Assembly: GCA_031310005.1 (NCBI GenBank)
Contig: CM062379.1
Coordinates: forward strand, 4,278,001-4,342,000
DNA from: Dactylellina haptotyla
Lineage: Eukaryota > Ascomycota > Orbiliomycetes > Orbiliales > Orbiliaceae
Length of the DNA stretch: 64,000 nucleotides
Reading direction: 5' to 3'
The notes under the pieces were generated by a model that searched no databases, was not told where the DNA came from, and saw nothing but the letters and a program-made list of their open reading frames with translations. Positions 1 to 12,689 of the stretch are shown here, one piece after another (the stretch's first letter is position 1; every line of letters begins with the position of its first letter). The position numbers were made by a program, and so were the translations under genes.

Positions 1-239
1 TGTATAAATAGATGAGTTTTTAAAAGTTCTTATATTACTTATTTAAGTTAAAAAATGAGTAAGTGAATATTTATATTATACTATAATATAATATACTAAA
101 TAGGTATATAGACTTCACAAGTAAACATATTAAAAATAATATATATTTATAAATATAAAATATAGTAATAAAAATTAGAATAGTGTAGTATAAAGCAAGG
201 TACAGGTATTTATACTGTCAAAACTCGTGGTCTGTGACA
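1..239 (-). repeat. Chromovirus LTR, partial (window edge)
   Basis: This is the terminal part of the chromovirus LTR found in full at 20624, 28674, 43527, 51548, 53896 and 58128. It ends with CTCGTGGTCTGTGACA at 239, matching the outer end of the LTR at 28674-29181 apart from RIP-type transitions. The sequence after 239 does not match chromovirus internal DNA. It matches the giant Ty3 element near 32.5 kb, so 239/240 is an insertion junction. The rest of the element, or of a solo LTR, lies left of the window. In the sense of the element this is the start of a 5' LTR on the minus strand. Confidence 0.85.
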
Positions 240-482
240 AAAATTAAAAAATAAAAAAAAATAAAGAAAATATATAAAATATAAAAATTTAATAAAGTAA
301 TTAATAAAATAAAAGATTTTAAAAAAAAGAAAAAATAATATAAAATAGAGATATAAATTATTTTTATAATAAAAAAAACCTGAGTATTAAATAATATATT
401 TATAAAATTTATAAAATTAAATAAACTTATAAAATTTAAATTAATAAAACTAATAAAATTAAAATTAATAAAGGTTAAAGTT

Positions 483-566
<84 letters not shown>

Positions 567-1183
567 TAAATAATATTAATTATGAAAATGAAAATAATGA
601 TAAAAATATTAAAAATATTAATATTTATTTTAATTATTTATATATATATATATAATATAATAATAAAAAATATATAAATAAGTAAAGATATTATTATTAA
701 AAATAAATATAAATAATATAAAAATGAATTTTAATTTAAATATTTAAATAAAATTTAATAATTAAACTAAAATAATAAAAATAAATATAATTATAATGTA
801 AATAGAAGAATAATTTATTTATTATTATAAATATAATTTTTTTTTTTATAATAATCTTTTATTAAATAAAGTTTATTTTATATTTAAATAATAAATATTA
901 ATATTAAAATATAAAAAAAAAATACACAAATATATATTTAAATTATAAAAATATTTTAATTTATATATATTTTAATTTTTATAAATAAATTAAAATTTTT
1001 AAAAAATGGATTAAAAGAAATTATTTTTGTAAATAAAAAAAAAAAATTAAAAAATTATTATATTTTATATATTTAATAATAGTTTAATTTTTATATTAAT
1101 ATTAATATTTAATAATTAAATTTTAATATTAATATCAAAATAATAATATTTCTAATAATTATTATAAAAATTAAATTATTAAG
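240..1183 (+). mobile_element. Giant Ty3 element fragment, left half
   Basis: Read on the plus strand this aligns, through RIP transitions, with about 32.5-33.6 kb of the giant Ty3 element. The shared stretch includes an A-rich tract followed by a segment with the pattern TATAAATTATTT. It is interrupted at 1183 by the LTR element at 1184-9106, and the homology resumes at 9107. It contains an AAT microsatellite and no usable frame. The match was made by eye and its ends are approximate. Confidence 0.6.
484..564. repeat. (TAA)n microsatellite
   Basis: About 80 bp of perfect TAA repeats lie inside the giant Ty3 fragment. The homologous part of the full element near 32.7 kb has no such run, so the repeat expanded in this copy. 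Confidence 0.95.
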
Positions 1184-1315
1184 TATGGATGCTACGTGTA
1201 AATTAGATGTAATGTTCAAAAGTGTTCTATTTAGAGGGTATTAAATCAAATATGTTTAAGTAGTTGAACAATGCTAAATGAAGTGATATAAAAGTAATAG
1301 TGTTTGTAGTTTATA
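1184..1315 (-). repeat. Left LTR (3' LTR) of the 7.9-kb element
   Basis: It begins TATGGATGCTACGTG and ends GTAGTTTATA, matching the right LTR apart from transitions and small indels. Its left, outer half keeps more C and G than its inner half. Confidence 0.85.
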
Positions 1316-4300
1316 ATTTTTTTGAATGGATAAACAATCCAAGTAGTGAGGTTACAATCTAACTAACTATAATAATAATTATATGGTATAAAATTTATTA
1401 AAAAAATACAAATATTATTATATAAACAGAAATGGATAAGATAAATTATAAATGTTGTGTACACATAGTATGTATGAAAAACAAACAAAAGTATCATAAC
1501 CAAATCAATTTTATATGAGAAATAGATAAAAACGTTAGGTTTGATGTGTCTGTTTAAAGGTGTTAATTAATTTTTTAGTATATTCCAATTTATTTTTATT
1601 GATTTAGATATTGTGTTTGGGATTTTAGTTCTTCTATTAGATTAGGTATTTAATAAATAGTTTGGATAGTCTTATATTAATGGGTAATTTTATAAATGTA
1701 CGGTTTTCTTATTAATAATTGCTTTAATTTCCTATTTTTGTTTATTATTAATAATAATAATAGTGTTTGTATTAGGATTTTTATTATATTTTTTGTTAGA
1801 TAGAATAGGTTTTAAGTAAATAATTAAAATTATAAGGTATATTTTAATATTGTTTAATAATTTTAAATAAAATATATTATTTTTATTTAACTTTTTAATA
1901 ATTTTAAATAGTTTGTAATATTAAAAGCCTAGTTTAATTTTACAAATAAATGGTAAAATATAGTTTTTATATAATAATAAATAAACCCATTTCAAGGAAA
2001 AGTTAAATTTAATTTTTTTATTATTAATATTATTTTTAATTATTTAAGTTATTAATTAAACAATATTATTTATATTTTATTAATAAATAAATTTTTATTT
2101 AGTTAGTTGATTAAGGAAAAAAAGCTTTAGATGGTAATTTGAAAATAATTTTTTTGTTTTTGTTGTTGATGGTTTTAATAGTTATAATAGAAAAAAAATG
2201 AATTAATTAATTTTTTATATATAATTTTGTTATGGATTTTATTAATAGTTTTATTTTTAAAATTTATAATGTATTTTTTAATTTTTAATAATTTTTTTAT
2301 TTAATTGTTTTAATTAATATTTATAAAATAATAAAAAGTGATTTTAATATTTTAATTTATTTATTCTATTTGATTATTAATAAAAAATAGAAAATAATAG
2401 TAAATAAAAAATATATACCAATTAATTTTAAAAATTTAAAAAATAATTTAGATAATATAGATTATAATTTTTAATAATTATTTATGAAAAGTTTTAAACT
2501 AAATAAATATGTATATAAAAAATTTAAAATTATTAGAAAGTAGTTTAGTTTTTATATTTTAAAATTAATTTAAATATTTTAAAAATTTTATAAATAATTA
2601 TTATTAAAATATTAAATAAATTATTAATATTATAATTTGATATAAATAAAAAACTAATAATTAAATTGATATAAAAAATTATAAAAGATAGTTTAAGAAA
2701 AGGTATTATATATATTTTATTGTATAATTTATATTTAATAGTAAAACTTTTTTAATAATCTAAATAATTGATAATATAATTTTTAATAATTTAAACTTAA
2801 TTTTTTTAATAAATATTTCTAAATTTTTAATATATATGTTTAATTTTATAATAATATTAGGTATTATGAGTAACTTCCAGAAGTATTTTTTAAATATTAG
2901 TATTTGGAATCAGTATTATTTATGAGAATAGTTGTTAAAATATATAAGTTATTAGTTTTCTTTTTTTTGATTAAAATCTTTTTGCCCAAAATAAAAAAGA
3001 TTAATAGAAGATGATGTAAAGAAATTGTTTTTTTTGATTATAACAATTTGTTGGAGGTACAAAAGGACCTTACTTTTTTAATAATATAAGGCTAGCAATT
3101 TTATTTTATAATTATTTATGTATATATATATTATTGTATGATAATTTGTTTTCAAAAATATTAAATTTAAAAAAAATTTTATCAAATTAATATTTAAACT
3201 TAGATAGGGTGTTAAATATAATTATGTTTTACTCTTTCTTATATATAATTGTTAACTTAGATTAAAATTAAAATAAATAATTAATTTAATTATAATAATA
3301 TATATTAATTTTGTTCAATAATATAATTTTGAACTTTTTTAATTAAACCAAATTTTTAATAATTTTATAAATAATATAATTTTTAAAATTATTTTTATGT
3401 ATTATTATTATAACTTCTTTAAATTTTAAATAATTTTAAAAAATTCAAAATTAATAAATTAATATTTAGCTTTTATAATTGTAAATTATTTAAAAAAAAA
3501 GTAAATTAATATTAATTTAATTAAGTTGATTAAAACGAAATCGCTTTTAATAACTGTAAATATAAAGTTAATATCCAATATAACGTCCAATTCCTAAAAT
3601 TAGTATGTAGTAACTCTACATTCCTATTTGTGATTATTATTTATAGAGCAATTTTTTAAGATTGAAATAAATTATATAGTTATTTAAATTAATTTTAATA
3701 TTAATAAAGGTAGTTCTTTTTTTATTATTAAATTTAAATTTAAAAAAAAATAAAATTTATTTTTGTATATAATCTTTTTTTAATAAATTTTTTAATATAA
3801 ATGTTTTAAAATTTGTAGAAGGATTATTTATTAATATAAAAAGGGAACTAATATATTATTATATTATTTTATTATATTAGTAAATTATTTAAAATTAAAT
3901 AATATCTCTAATTTAAAAATATTAATAATTATTTTAATATAATTTTTAAAATGATTAGATTAAATTATTAATAAAATAATTTAGTATTTTAATATAATAT
4001 TTATTAATTTTAAAATAATTCTAAATTAGATAGAATTTTAATATTTTATTAAAATATTTATATTAATAAAAATTATAAAAATATTATATAATTATTTATA
4101 TATATTATAAAAATAATGTTTATTAAAGTATTGGAATAGCTAATTTGTAAATAATAATTCATCAATTTTTATTAATATTATTAATAAACCTTTTACAATT
4201 TATTAATATTATTAAAAATTATTTATAATTATAGTAAAATATTACAATAATATAATATTTATAATTTTTTTAATTATTCTTTAATAATATAATATAATTT

Positions 4301-4747
4301 AATCTAAAATTAATAATTATTTATAATTAATTATTTTTTTAATTAATTTATTTTGTAGAAGTAAAAAATATCTATTATTTAGAATTATAATATTTAATAG
4401 TTTTATATTAATAACGGGGTGGGTTTTATAAGTTAGGTTTAATTTTAAATAAATAATAAATATTTAAAGAATATAAAAAAACCTATTAAAATTAACTACA
4501 TATATTTAAAAAAAATATTTTAATTAAAAATTTTATTAATTTTATTTTTATTTTTGGTAAATATTTTATATAATAATTTTAATTTAAAAATTATTTTATT
4601 TCTAATAATTAATATAAATATTTAATTAAATTTTAATTTATGAATAATATTAGGTTTATTATTAAATATTAATTTATAATAAAAAAGTAGTTTTTTTAAA
4701 ATGGTAATCTAATTAAAAGTAATATTATCATTTTGATTTATATTAAT
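1316..4747 (-). other. Degenerate 3' half of the 7.9-kb element
   Basis: AT-rich remains of the element's 3' coding region. Moderately preserved stretches occur near 1320-1700, 2860-3100 and 3540-3660. In the minus frame around 1550-1700 the only stops are ones RIP could make from Gln or Trp codons, which suggests former coding sequence. I could not assign RT, RNase H or integrase motifs to it. Nothing else is visible. Confidence 0.4.
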
Positions 4748-4930
4748 TTATAAATAAGACAAAGTATTTTTAGTTGGGATAATAATTCCATTAAAAACTA
4801 AATACAAATAGTTTAAAATATATTCATTATTAAAATAATTAAAATTATAATTAAGACTAATGTCCCCAGAGCTAGAGCTAAAATCTAAGTTGAAAAAATA
4901 GTTGTTGATTTTTTTAGTGGCTTTTACCAA
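4748..4930 (-). pseudogene. Short open remnant of the element's polyprotein
   Basis: A 60-codon open stretch on the element's sense strand, Asn/Tyr/Leu-rich with a short Ser run near its start (SSSSG). No domain is recognised. Strand and position fit a leftover of the polyprotein between the better-preserved 5869-6159 stretch and the 3' end. It is not an independent gene. Confidence 0.35.
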
Positions 4931-5868
4931 TGGAATGGGATAAGATTAATACCTCCAAAAATAATAAAATACCAATATTACAATTATACGTTAAAATAAT
5001 AATCTTAATAAATAAATTATTAATAATTAAAATATAATTTTAATTAGTTTAAAATAAAACAGCTAATATAATTATACTTTAAATTAGTATATTATTATTT
5101 AATTTAAACAAATAATTTTAGGAAAAGTCCAATATTTTAGTTAAACAAATAAGCAGATTAATAATTTAGCGTAACTCCAAATTAATAAATGTAATTAATT
5201 TAATAAATATTATTTTAATTTTTTAATATTTAATAATAAAACTTTAAATAATTTAATCACTATAACAATTTAAAAATAATATTTATTATTTAAAGTTAAT
5301 AATTATATTTTTTATATACAATATATTAATATTAAATAATATATTATAAATTAAACAATTAAAGATTATATATTATCTTTATATACTATATTTAATATTA
5401 TCTATAATTTAAAAATAAATAATAAAAATAATATATTTAAAAAATATTTTTATTCTATTAGTAAATTTATAAATTTAGATTAATTTAGTTAAAATATTAT
5501 ATTTAATTTTAATTTTAAAAATTTAATAATTATTTTTAAAAATAATTTATTTATCAATAAATGACTAAAATTATTATTTATATAAAAGATAAAATATATG
5601 TTTTTAAATATAAAAAATATATAAATTTTAAAATATTTATAATTTTAAATATTTTTGTTATTATATTAATTAAAATTTAAATTTAATAAAAAAAGTATAA
5701 TAATATTATTATAAATAATAATAATATTAAAATATATCTTAATTTTATCCCAATTTAAAAAAAAAATATAAACAATATTAATATAAAATAGTATAATATA
5801 ATCTAATAATATTTATATAACTTATTATTTTTATATTCTTTATAATTATAAACAAAGTATAAAAATAT

Positions 5869-6159
5869 TTATTTTTTATAAATAATAATAAATATTTTAT
5901 TAATAATACTTTTTAAAATATTAATATTTTTAATAAAAACTTGAAGAATGATTTTTAGAAGAGGGAAAACATCGTCCTCATCAAATTCAACAATTTCAAA
6001 GTTTAAAAAAGACTTTTTAATAAGGGTATTATTATTTTTGATAATATAAACATTATCTTCTTCTTTAATGTTGGTTATTTTAATATTATTATTGTTATTA
6101 TTTTTGTTATTTTTTTTAAGGTTATAATTAGTAACAAATATAAAATAGTAATTACCCAA
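5869..6159 (-). pseudogene. Polyprotein remnant with acidic EFDEDDVFP motif
   Basis: A 96-codon open stretch on the minus strand. It holds an Asn/Lys-rich low-complexity run (about residues 15-30), then IKEEDNVYI, and an acidic stretch EIVEFDEDDVFP (about residues 56-67). The local base composition is clearly richer in G and C than its surroundings, so RIP was weaker or the sequence more resistant here. Acidic linkers of this kind occur between integrase and RT in Ty1/copia polyproteins, but that comparison is only suggestive. No catalytic motif is present. Confidence 0.4.
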
Positions 6160-7204
6160 ATCCTCAAATTATACCTTAAACTAGAAATATTTATTTTAAA
6201 AATTATTATATATATATTTTTTTTAATAAAAATCTTAATTATTTAAAAATATAACTTATTAGTTTTTAATTTTATATATTTTTAAACCTAATAATTAATA
6301 TTATTATAATTATTATATAAATTAATAAAGTTATAAATTTTATAAAAAAAAAATTATATATTAATTTTAAATATTTTAATTTTGATTTTTTTAATTGATT
6401 TTTTTTTAATAATAGATTTTTGGTAAATTTATATTTATTATTAAAAACAATAAAGTTAATTAATTTAATATTTTGATAAATTTTAATTTTAATTTATTAT
6501 TATATAGGTAAAAAATGAATATATTTATTTTTATTTTTATTTTTACTTTTCTTTATAAAAGTTTATTTATTTAATTTTTATTATTAATAAAAGTAATAAT
6601 AATAGTTTATTTATAAATTTCAAAATTATTAATAAGAAGTATTTATATAATTAATAAAAATTTAATACTAATTTAAAACTATTATAAATATCAACTATAT
6701 TTTTATTTTTTATTAATTATCTAAAATAGTTTAATTTTATAATTAATATATTTTATAAAAAAATAATCTTATTTTTAAATAAATTATTCTTTTACAATTT
6801 TAAATTTTAAACTATAAATAATATTAATAAAATTATATTTTAAATATTATTTTTAAATATTTATAAATATTTTTATTTTATTTTTGTTTATTTAAAATAA
6901 AAAGGAATATTAAATAATAATATTATTTTTTAAATATAATTAGAAAGTGATTTATATTTAAATAAAAAAATAATTATTATATGTATTTATAATTATTTAT
7001 ATAAAATTAAATTTTTTTTTCAAAATTTAAAATATTATTAAATTTAAATTCACCAATTCACTCAGCCTTAAAAAATAGAATAGTTAAGGATAAAATCTAA
7101 ATTTAAGTTTATTAAATAAGGGTATTCAATAAAATAATATTATTATTTAAAATCATTTATTTTTAAATGATTATTTGAGATATAAGATTTAATATTTAAA
7201 CGTT

Positions 7205-7420
7205 CTATTTATATATATTATGCATCGCCTGATTGTTTGTTAAGTTAAACAATGAAGAACTGCTAGTTGGGGTATCGCCAGCTCTACTAGCTCTACTGCC
7301 AGCTTTACCGCCAGCTTCACCGGCTCTGTTACTAGCTCCTCCAGCACCACCAACTCTACTTATATCTTTGGATTCAGTAAATAATTGGTTAAGGCCGAAA
7401 AAAACTTGCCAATCATACAA
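7205..7420 (-). pseudogene. Gly/Ala/Ser-rich remnant, likely gag region
   Basis: A 71-codon stretch on the element's sense strand. It begins MYDWQVFFGLNQLF, followed by a low-complexity Gly-Ala-Ser-Arg segment (about residues 23-48) and a Ser/Thr tract. It is a GC-rich island in otherwise mutated DNA. It lies about 1.6 kb inside the 5' LTR, where gag is expected. The opposite strand is also open here and reads Pro/Leu/Ala-rich. The minus strand is preferred because it agrees with the primer binding site. Confidence 0.45.
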
Positions 7421-8580
7421 GAAATGATATTAATTATTAATTTTTTGATTAATTGCTAATTAGTATAATTTAACAAATGTATATAAAAGGCTATTAATAT
7501 TTACCATTAGTAAAATATCGAAGTTAGTACTAGTAATATTAATCAATTAATATAAGTTATTAAAATCAATAATTAGAAAAATTTTGATATCATAAAACTT
7601 CAATAATAATACGATCAATTAAATAATCAAAAGCAATAATAAATATTCATATTTATAATAATATTGAACTTCTTTGAGGTTTTGAAGATATTATAATCAG
7701 TAGATAATAGAATCTCGATGGATTTGAATTTTAATCATTAATTTTAAAAAAGATTATATAATACTTTTACAATAATTGGGATAGTATTAATAATAAAATA
7801 ACTATTTTATAAAAATAGTACATTAAATATAAAAAAATATTATTAATAATTAAAAATGATGATAATTTAATTTAATAAAATATTAAAGTAAGTTAATTTT
7901 TAATAGTTTAAAAATTTACCTATGTTATTTAATTACCTATAGTTTCTTATAATCTAACAAACCAAAAATCTTTAATAATAATTTTGGGGAGCTATAATAT
8001 AATAATTTTTAAAAATAAAAGAGTAATAATAAAAAAGGGGATTTAACATAGAAAAATAAATGTAAAAGTATATAAAACTCAGATAGATGGTAAAGATATA
8101 TTTTATAAATTTTAAAATTTAATTTTAATTATATTATTAATACTATAGATAAATCAACCTTTTTAAAATTAAAAAGATTATAGAATTTATCAAAAATAAT
8201 TAATAAATTAGGTATATTTTTAGAAAGTGTAAAAGTAATATATATTATTTTAAAATTTATAATATTTTTAATTATATAGTTTTAGATGGCTTTAAGTAAA
8301 TTTAAAATAATTAAATAAATTAAATAAAAATAAAAAATTTTTAATAAAATTAATATTAGAATAATAAAATAAATTTTTTTAATAATATAAATAATTAAAT
8401 TAAAAAAATAGTAAATGTTATAATAGTATTTAAAATTAAAATAAAACTATGGGAGTATAATACTTTCAAAATTTTAAATATTAATTTTAATATTTTAAAA
8501 TTAATTTGATTAATAAAGAATTAATATATATATATATATATATTTTTAATATTAATTAATAATTAATAATTATATTATAT

Positions 8581-8660
8581 TTATTTAATTTAAATTATAT
8601 TTAATTAATTTAAATTATATTTAATTAATTTAAATTATATTTAATTAATTTAAATTATAT
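8581..8660. repeat. 20-bp tandem repeat, four units
   Basis: The unit TTAATTAATTTAAATTATAT is repeated perfectly at 8601-8660 (three units) and is preceded by one unit with a single change. Confidence 0.95.
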
Positions 8661-8966
8661 ATAAAATAAAATAAATAGTAATAATAATGATATAATATAA
8701 AATAATTAAAAAAGAGATTAATAAAGTAAAATTTAATTTATAATTATATTAAAGTTTAAAATTAAAAATTATTATAATTATTGTAAAATATAATTTGGTT
8801 TAATTTAATAATAAGTTATAATAATAATAGAAATATAAAATAAAATATGAGACTTAAAAAAAAGTCGAAAATTTAAAATAAAATATTAAATAAAATCTAA
8901 TAGATCTTCTTACCTAGGCTTCGATGATTAAAATAGCTTAAATAATTGTGATAAAGCTTTTAATTC

Positions 8967-8976
8967 AATACTACCA
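8967..8976 (-). other. Probable tRNA primer binding site
   Basis: On the minus strand, two bases inside the LTR, the sequence reads TGGTAGTATT. This equals the initiator-Met-tRNA-complementary TGGTAGCGCC with four transitions, all of the RIP type. Position and sequence support the minus sense of the element, but ten mutated bases are weak evidence alone. Confidence 0.45.
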
Positions 8977-8978
8977 AT

Positions 8979-9106
8979 TATAGATACTACATATAAATTA
9001 AATATAATATTCAAAAATGTTCTATTTAAAAAGCACTGGGTCGAGTGTGCTTAGCTGAGCAACGCCGAGCGAAGCAACACAAGAGCAACAGTGCCTGCAG
9101 TCCACA
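8979..9106 (-). repeat. Right LTR (5' LTR) of the 7.9-kb element
   Basis: It ends CTGCAGTCCACA and is followed by TTAAG. Its outer half (about 9035-9106) is almost unmutated, with many C and G, whereas the inner half is AT-rich. The left LTR shows the mirror-image pattern. Confidence 0.88.
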
Positions 9107-10140
9107 TTAAGGCTATAATAATTTATAATGATAATAAATAAAAAGATATATATTATAAATATTAAAAAATTAAAAATTATTTTAAATAAAAAAAATAAAA
9201 TAAAATAAAAATTTTACTCCCATTTAAAAAAAAATTCAATTATTAATATAAATATAAATAATAATTATAATAATTAAAAAAATAATATAAAATATAATAA
9301 AACAAAATTTAAAAATATCTATAGTAAATAAAAATAGAATTAATATAACCAAAATAATAATTAATAAAATTATTAAAAAAAAAAATTAAAAATTTAAAAA
9401 TTAAAAACATAAATTATTAAAAACTATTATAATTATTTTTAATTAATTTTTATATTATAAATTTTATATATAACATATTATAATTATTATAATTATATTA
9501 ATATTATAATTAATACTTATAATTTTCATTAATAAATTTTTATATTTTTATTTAATATATTTAATTAAAAATAATTATAATTATAATTATATAATTATAT
9601 CATTATTATAATTTAATAATTAATAATTATTAATATTATTAAAATTTTAGAATTATACAATAAGTTATAAATGTAAATTATAAACATTTTATAAAATTTA
9701 TATTATTTATTAATATTAAAAATTTTAAAATTAAATAATTTAAATTTAATAATATTAAATTGTATTTAATATAATTTAGATATTATATAACCTAATTAAT
9801 ATAAGTAAATATCATAATTATAATTATAAATATTTTAAATTATTAGTATATAAATAATATAAATATAAACTTATATATATAATAAAATGAAATCTATTAA
9901 ATAATATAAAATAAAAATAATAAATTAAAAATTAAATTAATAAATTTATAATTAATATAAAATTATTAAAATTAAATGGTAAAATATTAATACTATTAAA
10001 CTTTCTAAGATATAGTATTATTATAAATAAAATAAAAAGATAATTATTATTATAAATAATATAATTGGAATGAATATGATAGTTAGTAAGATAGATATAA
10101 TGATTAGTAAATTAATAATTAATAAATTAATAAACTTAGT
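9107..10140 (+). mobile_element. Giant Ty3 element fragment, right half
   Basis: It starts with TTAAGGCTATAATAATTT, which aligns with CAGGCTATAATAGCC near 33.62 kb of the giant Ty3 element and stays collinear to about 34.87 kb. Around 10140 the homology switches abruptly to chromovirus internal sequence of copy 3. That junction has no LTR, so it is a deletion or recombination scar rather than a clean insertion. Boundaries were judged by eye. Confidence 0.6.
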
Positions 10141-12057
10141 AATACCAATTTAATTTTAATTAAATTTTATAATTTATTAAAAAATAAAATATTTTTATAC
10201 AAACATATTTTATTTATAATTTATACTGATTAAAAATTTATTAATTATAAACTTATTCTAATTTTTTTATTTTTTATTTAAAATTTTATAATTTTAAAAA
10301 AATCTAATTAATCTATATATTAAAACTAAAACTTTATTATATTATATTTATTAATAAATATTTAAATAACATAATTTTTAAATAAAATATAAAAATAATT
10401 TAAAAAAAGTGTTAAAAATATATTATAAAAATATAACTTCCCATAAAATTTATATTAATTAAATTTATTTTAATAATATATATTATATATTTAATATATT
10501 ACTTAATATATTATTTTATTTAAAATTAAAAATAATTTTAATTATAAAATTTAAATTCATTTAACTTTTAAATATCTATAAAATAATATATTATAATATT
10601 ATTAAATTAATTATTATTATAATTTTTAATTAAAAATATAAAATATATTTTTAAAATAAAATAAATCCTTTTTATTATAAAATAATCAAAATATTAAATC
10701 TCTAAAAAATTTATTTAACTAAAAATTTATTTAACAATAAAATATTTTTAATAACTTTTTAAAATCTTTTATAAATTAATTTTTTAATATATAAATTATT
10801 AAATTAAAACTTTATTAATTAAAATTATTATATATTATTTTTTAAGGATTATTTTTTATCAAATTAAATTTTAACTATTAAATTAAATTATTAACTAATA
10901 ACATTAATTTTAAAATTTTTTACAATATATAATTTTATATTATACTAGTTAATAAATTTTTATTAATAAACTTATCATTTACTAAAGTTTTTAAAAAAAA
11001 AAATAAATAAATTTTTATAATTTAAATATATTATAAAAATTCTTATTTAAAAATATATTTTTATATTTTACAAGCTTAAATAATAATTATTAATTTTTTA
11101 TTATAAATAAAATATTATAGTTTAATAATATTAAATTTATAAAATAAATAAATAATAAAATACCATTTTAATTTAATTATAATTAATACAAATAAATTTT
11201 TAATGTAATATTAAAAATATTTATTTTAATTTTAATAAATAAGTCAAAATTATATAATTTAAGGATAAAAACTAAAAAGAATTTTCTAAATATATTAAAA
11301 ATATATATTTAATTAAAAATCATATTAAAATATATATTTATCTTTATTAATTCTAAAAAATAATAAATATATAACTATATTATTTAATAAATTATTAATA
11401 ATAATTATAAAGTTTTAAAAAAGCTTAAATATTTTTAACATTTTAAAATTATAATTATTTTTAAATAATATTAATTTTTAAAATTTATTTTAATTTTAAA
11501 TTATAATTATAACTTTTAAAAATTTATACTTTAAATTCTATTTTTTTTTAATTTAAAATTATATTTATTTAATATTTAAAAATAATAATAATAATATATT
11601 ATTGATATTTTTAAAAATTTTACTATAAACTAATATATTATCAAAATAAATAATATATATTTTTAATATATTTTTAATATATAATTTATAAAAGTTTAAA
11701 AAATACTAAAATATTAATCTTAAATATTTAAATAATTTATAATAATATTTAAAGACTATTTTCTAAATATTTTTAAAACAATTTGTAAATTATAATAAAC
11801 AATAATAATATTAAATTTAATAAAATAAATAGCTTTAATTAATTAATTTAAAATTTTATCAATTTAAAATAAATTATTACAATTTTTAATTATAATAATA
11901 TTAAAACTTTAATAATTAATATAAATTTATAATTTTTTATTTTTTTTAAAAATAAAGAAAATTAAGTACTTAATAAAAAATTTTAAAAAATAAATATATC
12001 CTTTTTATAAATTTTTTTTAATAAATTTTTTAAATATTTTAAATTCTTCTTTTATAT
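10141..12057 (-). mobile_element. Chromovirus copy 3, piece a (3'-truncated)
   Basis: Collinear with about 22.87-24.81 kb of copy 1 and 60.2-62.15 kb of copy 4. This is pol sequence (integrase/RT side) on the minus strand, heavily RIP-mutated with no open frames. The 3' LTR and roughly 2.2 kb of the element's end are missing. The TRIM-like element at 12058 interrupts it. Confidence 0.75.
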
Positions 12058-12163
12058 TGTTGAGGTTTCATTTCGTACCCGTTCAGCTACAAAGGATATA
12101 AAATATAATTATTATTATTAAATAATAAAAAATATAATATATATAATAAATTTAACTTTTATA
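12058..12163. repeat. TRIM left LTR
   Basis: Its outer part is nearly unmutated (TTTCGTACCCGTTCAGCTAC at about 12071-12090). The same positions in the right LTR are fully converted to A/T. Confidence 0.88.
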
Positions 12164-12689
12164 CCCTAGTTTATACTATAATTTTATAAAAAAATATAAT
12201 TATTAATATTATAATATTAGTTATAAATATTAATATAATTTATATATATATAAGTTTATGGATTTTAATTTAATCATTTTGGTATGATGTTTATTATAAT
12301 ATATATTTTAATTTAGTAGTATATTATATAATATTATAACTTTAATTATATATATATAAATATATTTATTTTTAATAAAATTTTTATATTAAAAAATATA
12401 TACAAAAATTAATAATAATTGATGGGGATATATAATTAGTGATTTTAAAAAACAATTTATATATATATATATATATAGTATAACTATTTAAATTATTATT
12501 TATTAAATTTAATTATATAATATATTTAATTATTATCCTTAATATATAATAATTATTTATAATATTTTATAAGGTTATATTTTATATATTTAATATATTA
12601 TTTTCTAATATATATTTATAAATATAATTTATTAAATAATATAACTATATAATACATTTATACTAAAGCTTAAACTAATACTAATAATA

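Larger units (their letters stand above)
7421..8978 (-). other. 5' internal region of the 7.9-kb element
   Basis: AT-rich sequence between the 5' LTR and the gag-like remnant. It holds four copies of a 20-bp repeat at 8581-8660, a short TA run near 8525-8543 and the probable primer binding site at its right end. No gene is visible. Confidence 0.4.
1184..9106 (-). mobile_element. LTR retrotransposon with ~130-bp LTRs, RIP-degraded
   Basis: A 7.9-kb element is bounded by two direct repeats of 132 and 128 bp and flanked by a perfect 5-bp target-site duplication, TTAAG, at 1179-1183 and 9107-9111. LTR ends are TGTGGA/TCCACA after allowing one RIP change. A primer-binding-site-like sequence just inside the right LTR, reading TGGTAGTATT on the minus strand, resembles the initiator-Met site TGGTAGCGCC with C->T and G->A changes. 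That sets the sense as minus. The few open stretches (7205-7420, 5869-6159, 4748-4930) are also on the minus strand. No RT or integrase motif could be recognised, so the superfamily is open. It is inserted in a fragment of the giant Ty3 element. Confidence 0.85.

Noticed and set aside
7233-7427. Plus-strand Pro/Leu/Ala-rich open frame
   Set aside because: It overlaps the minus-strand gag-like remnant, which agrees with the element's primer binding site and with the other remnants. The plus frame is its antisense shadow.
8525-8660. Repeats as a possible CRISPR array
   Set aside because: Units are perfect head-to-tail 20-mers without spacers in a eukaryotic retrotransposon.
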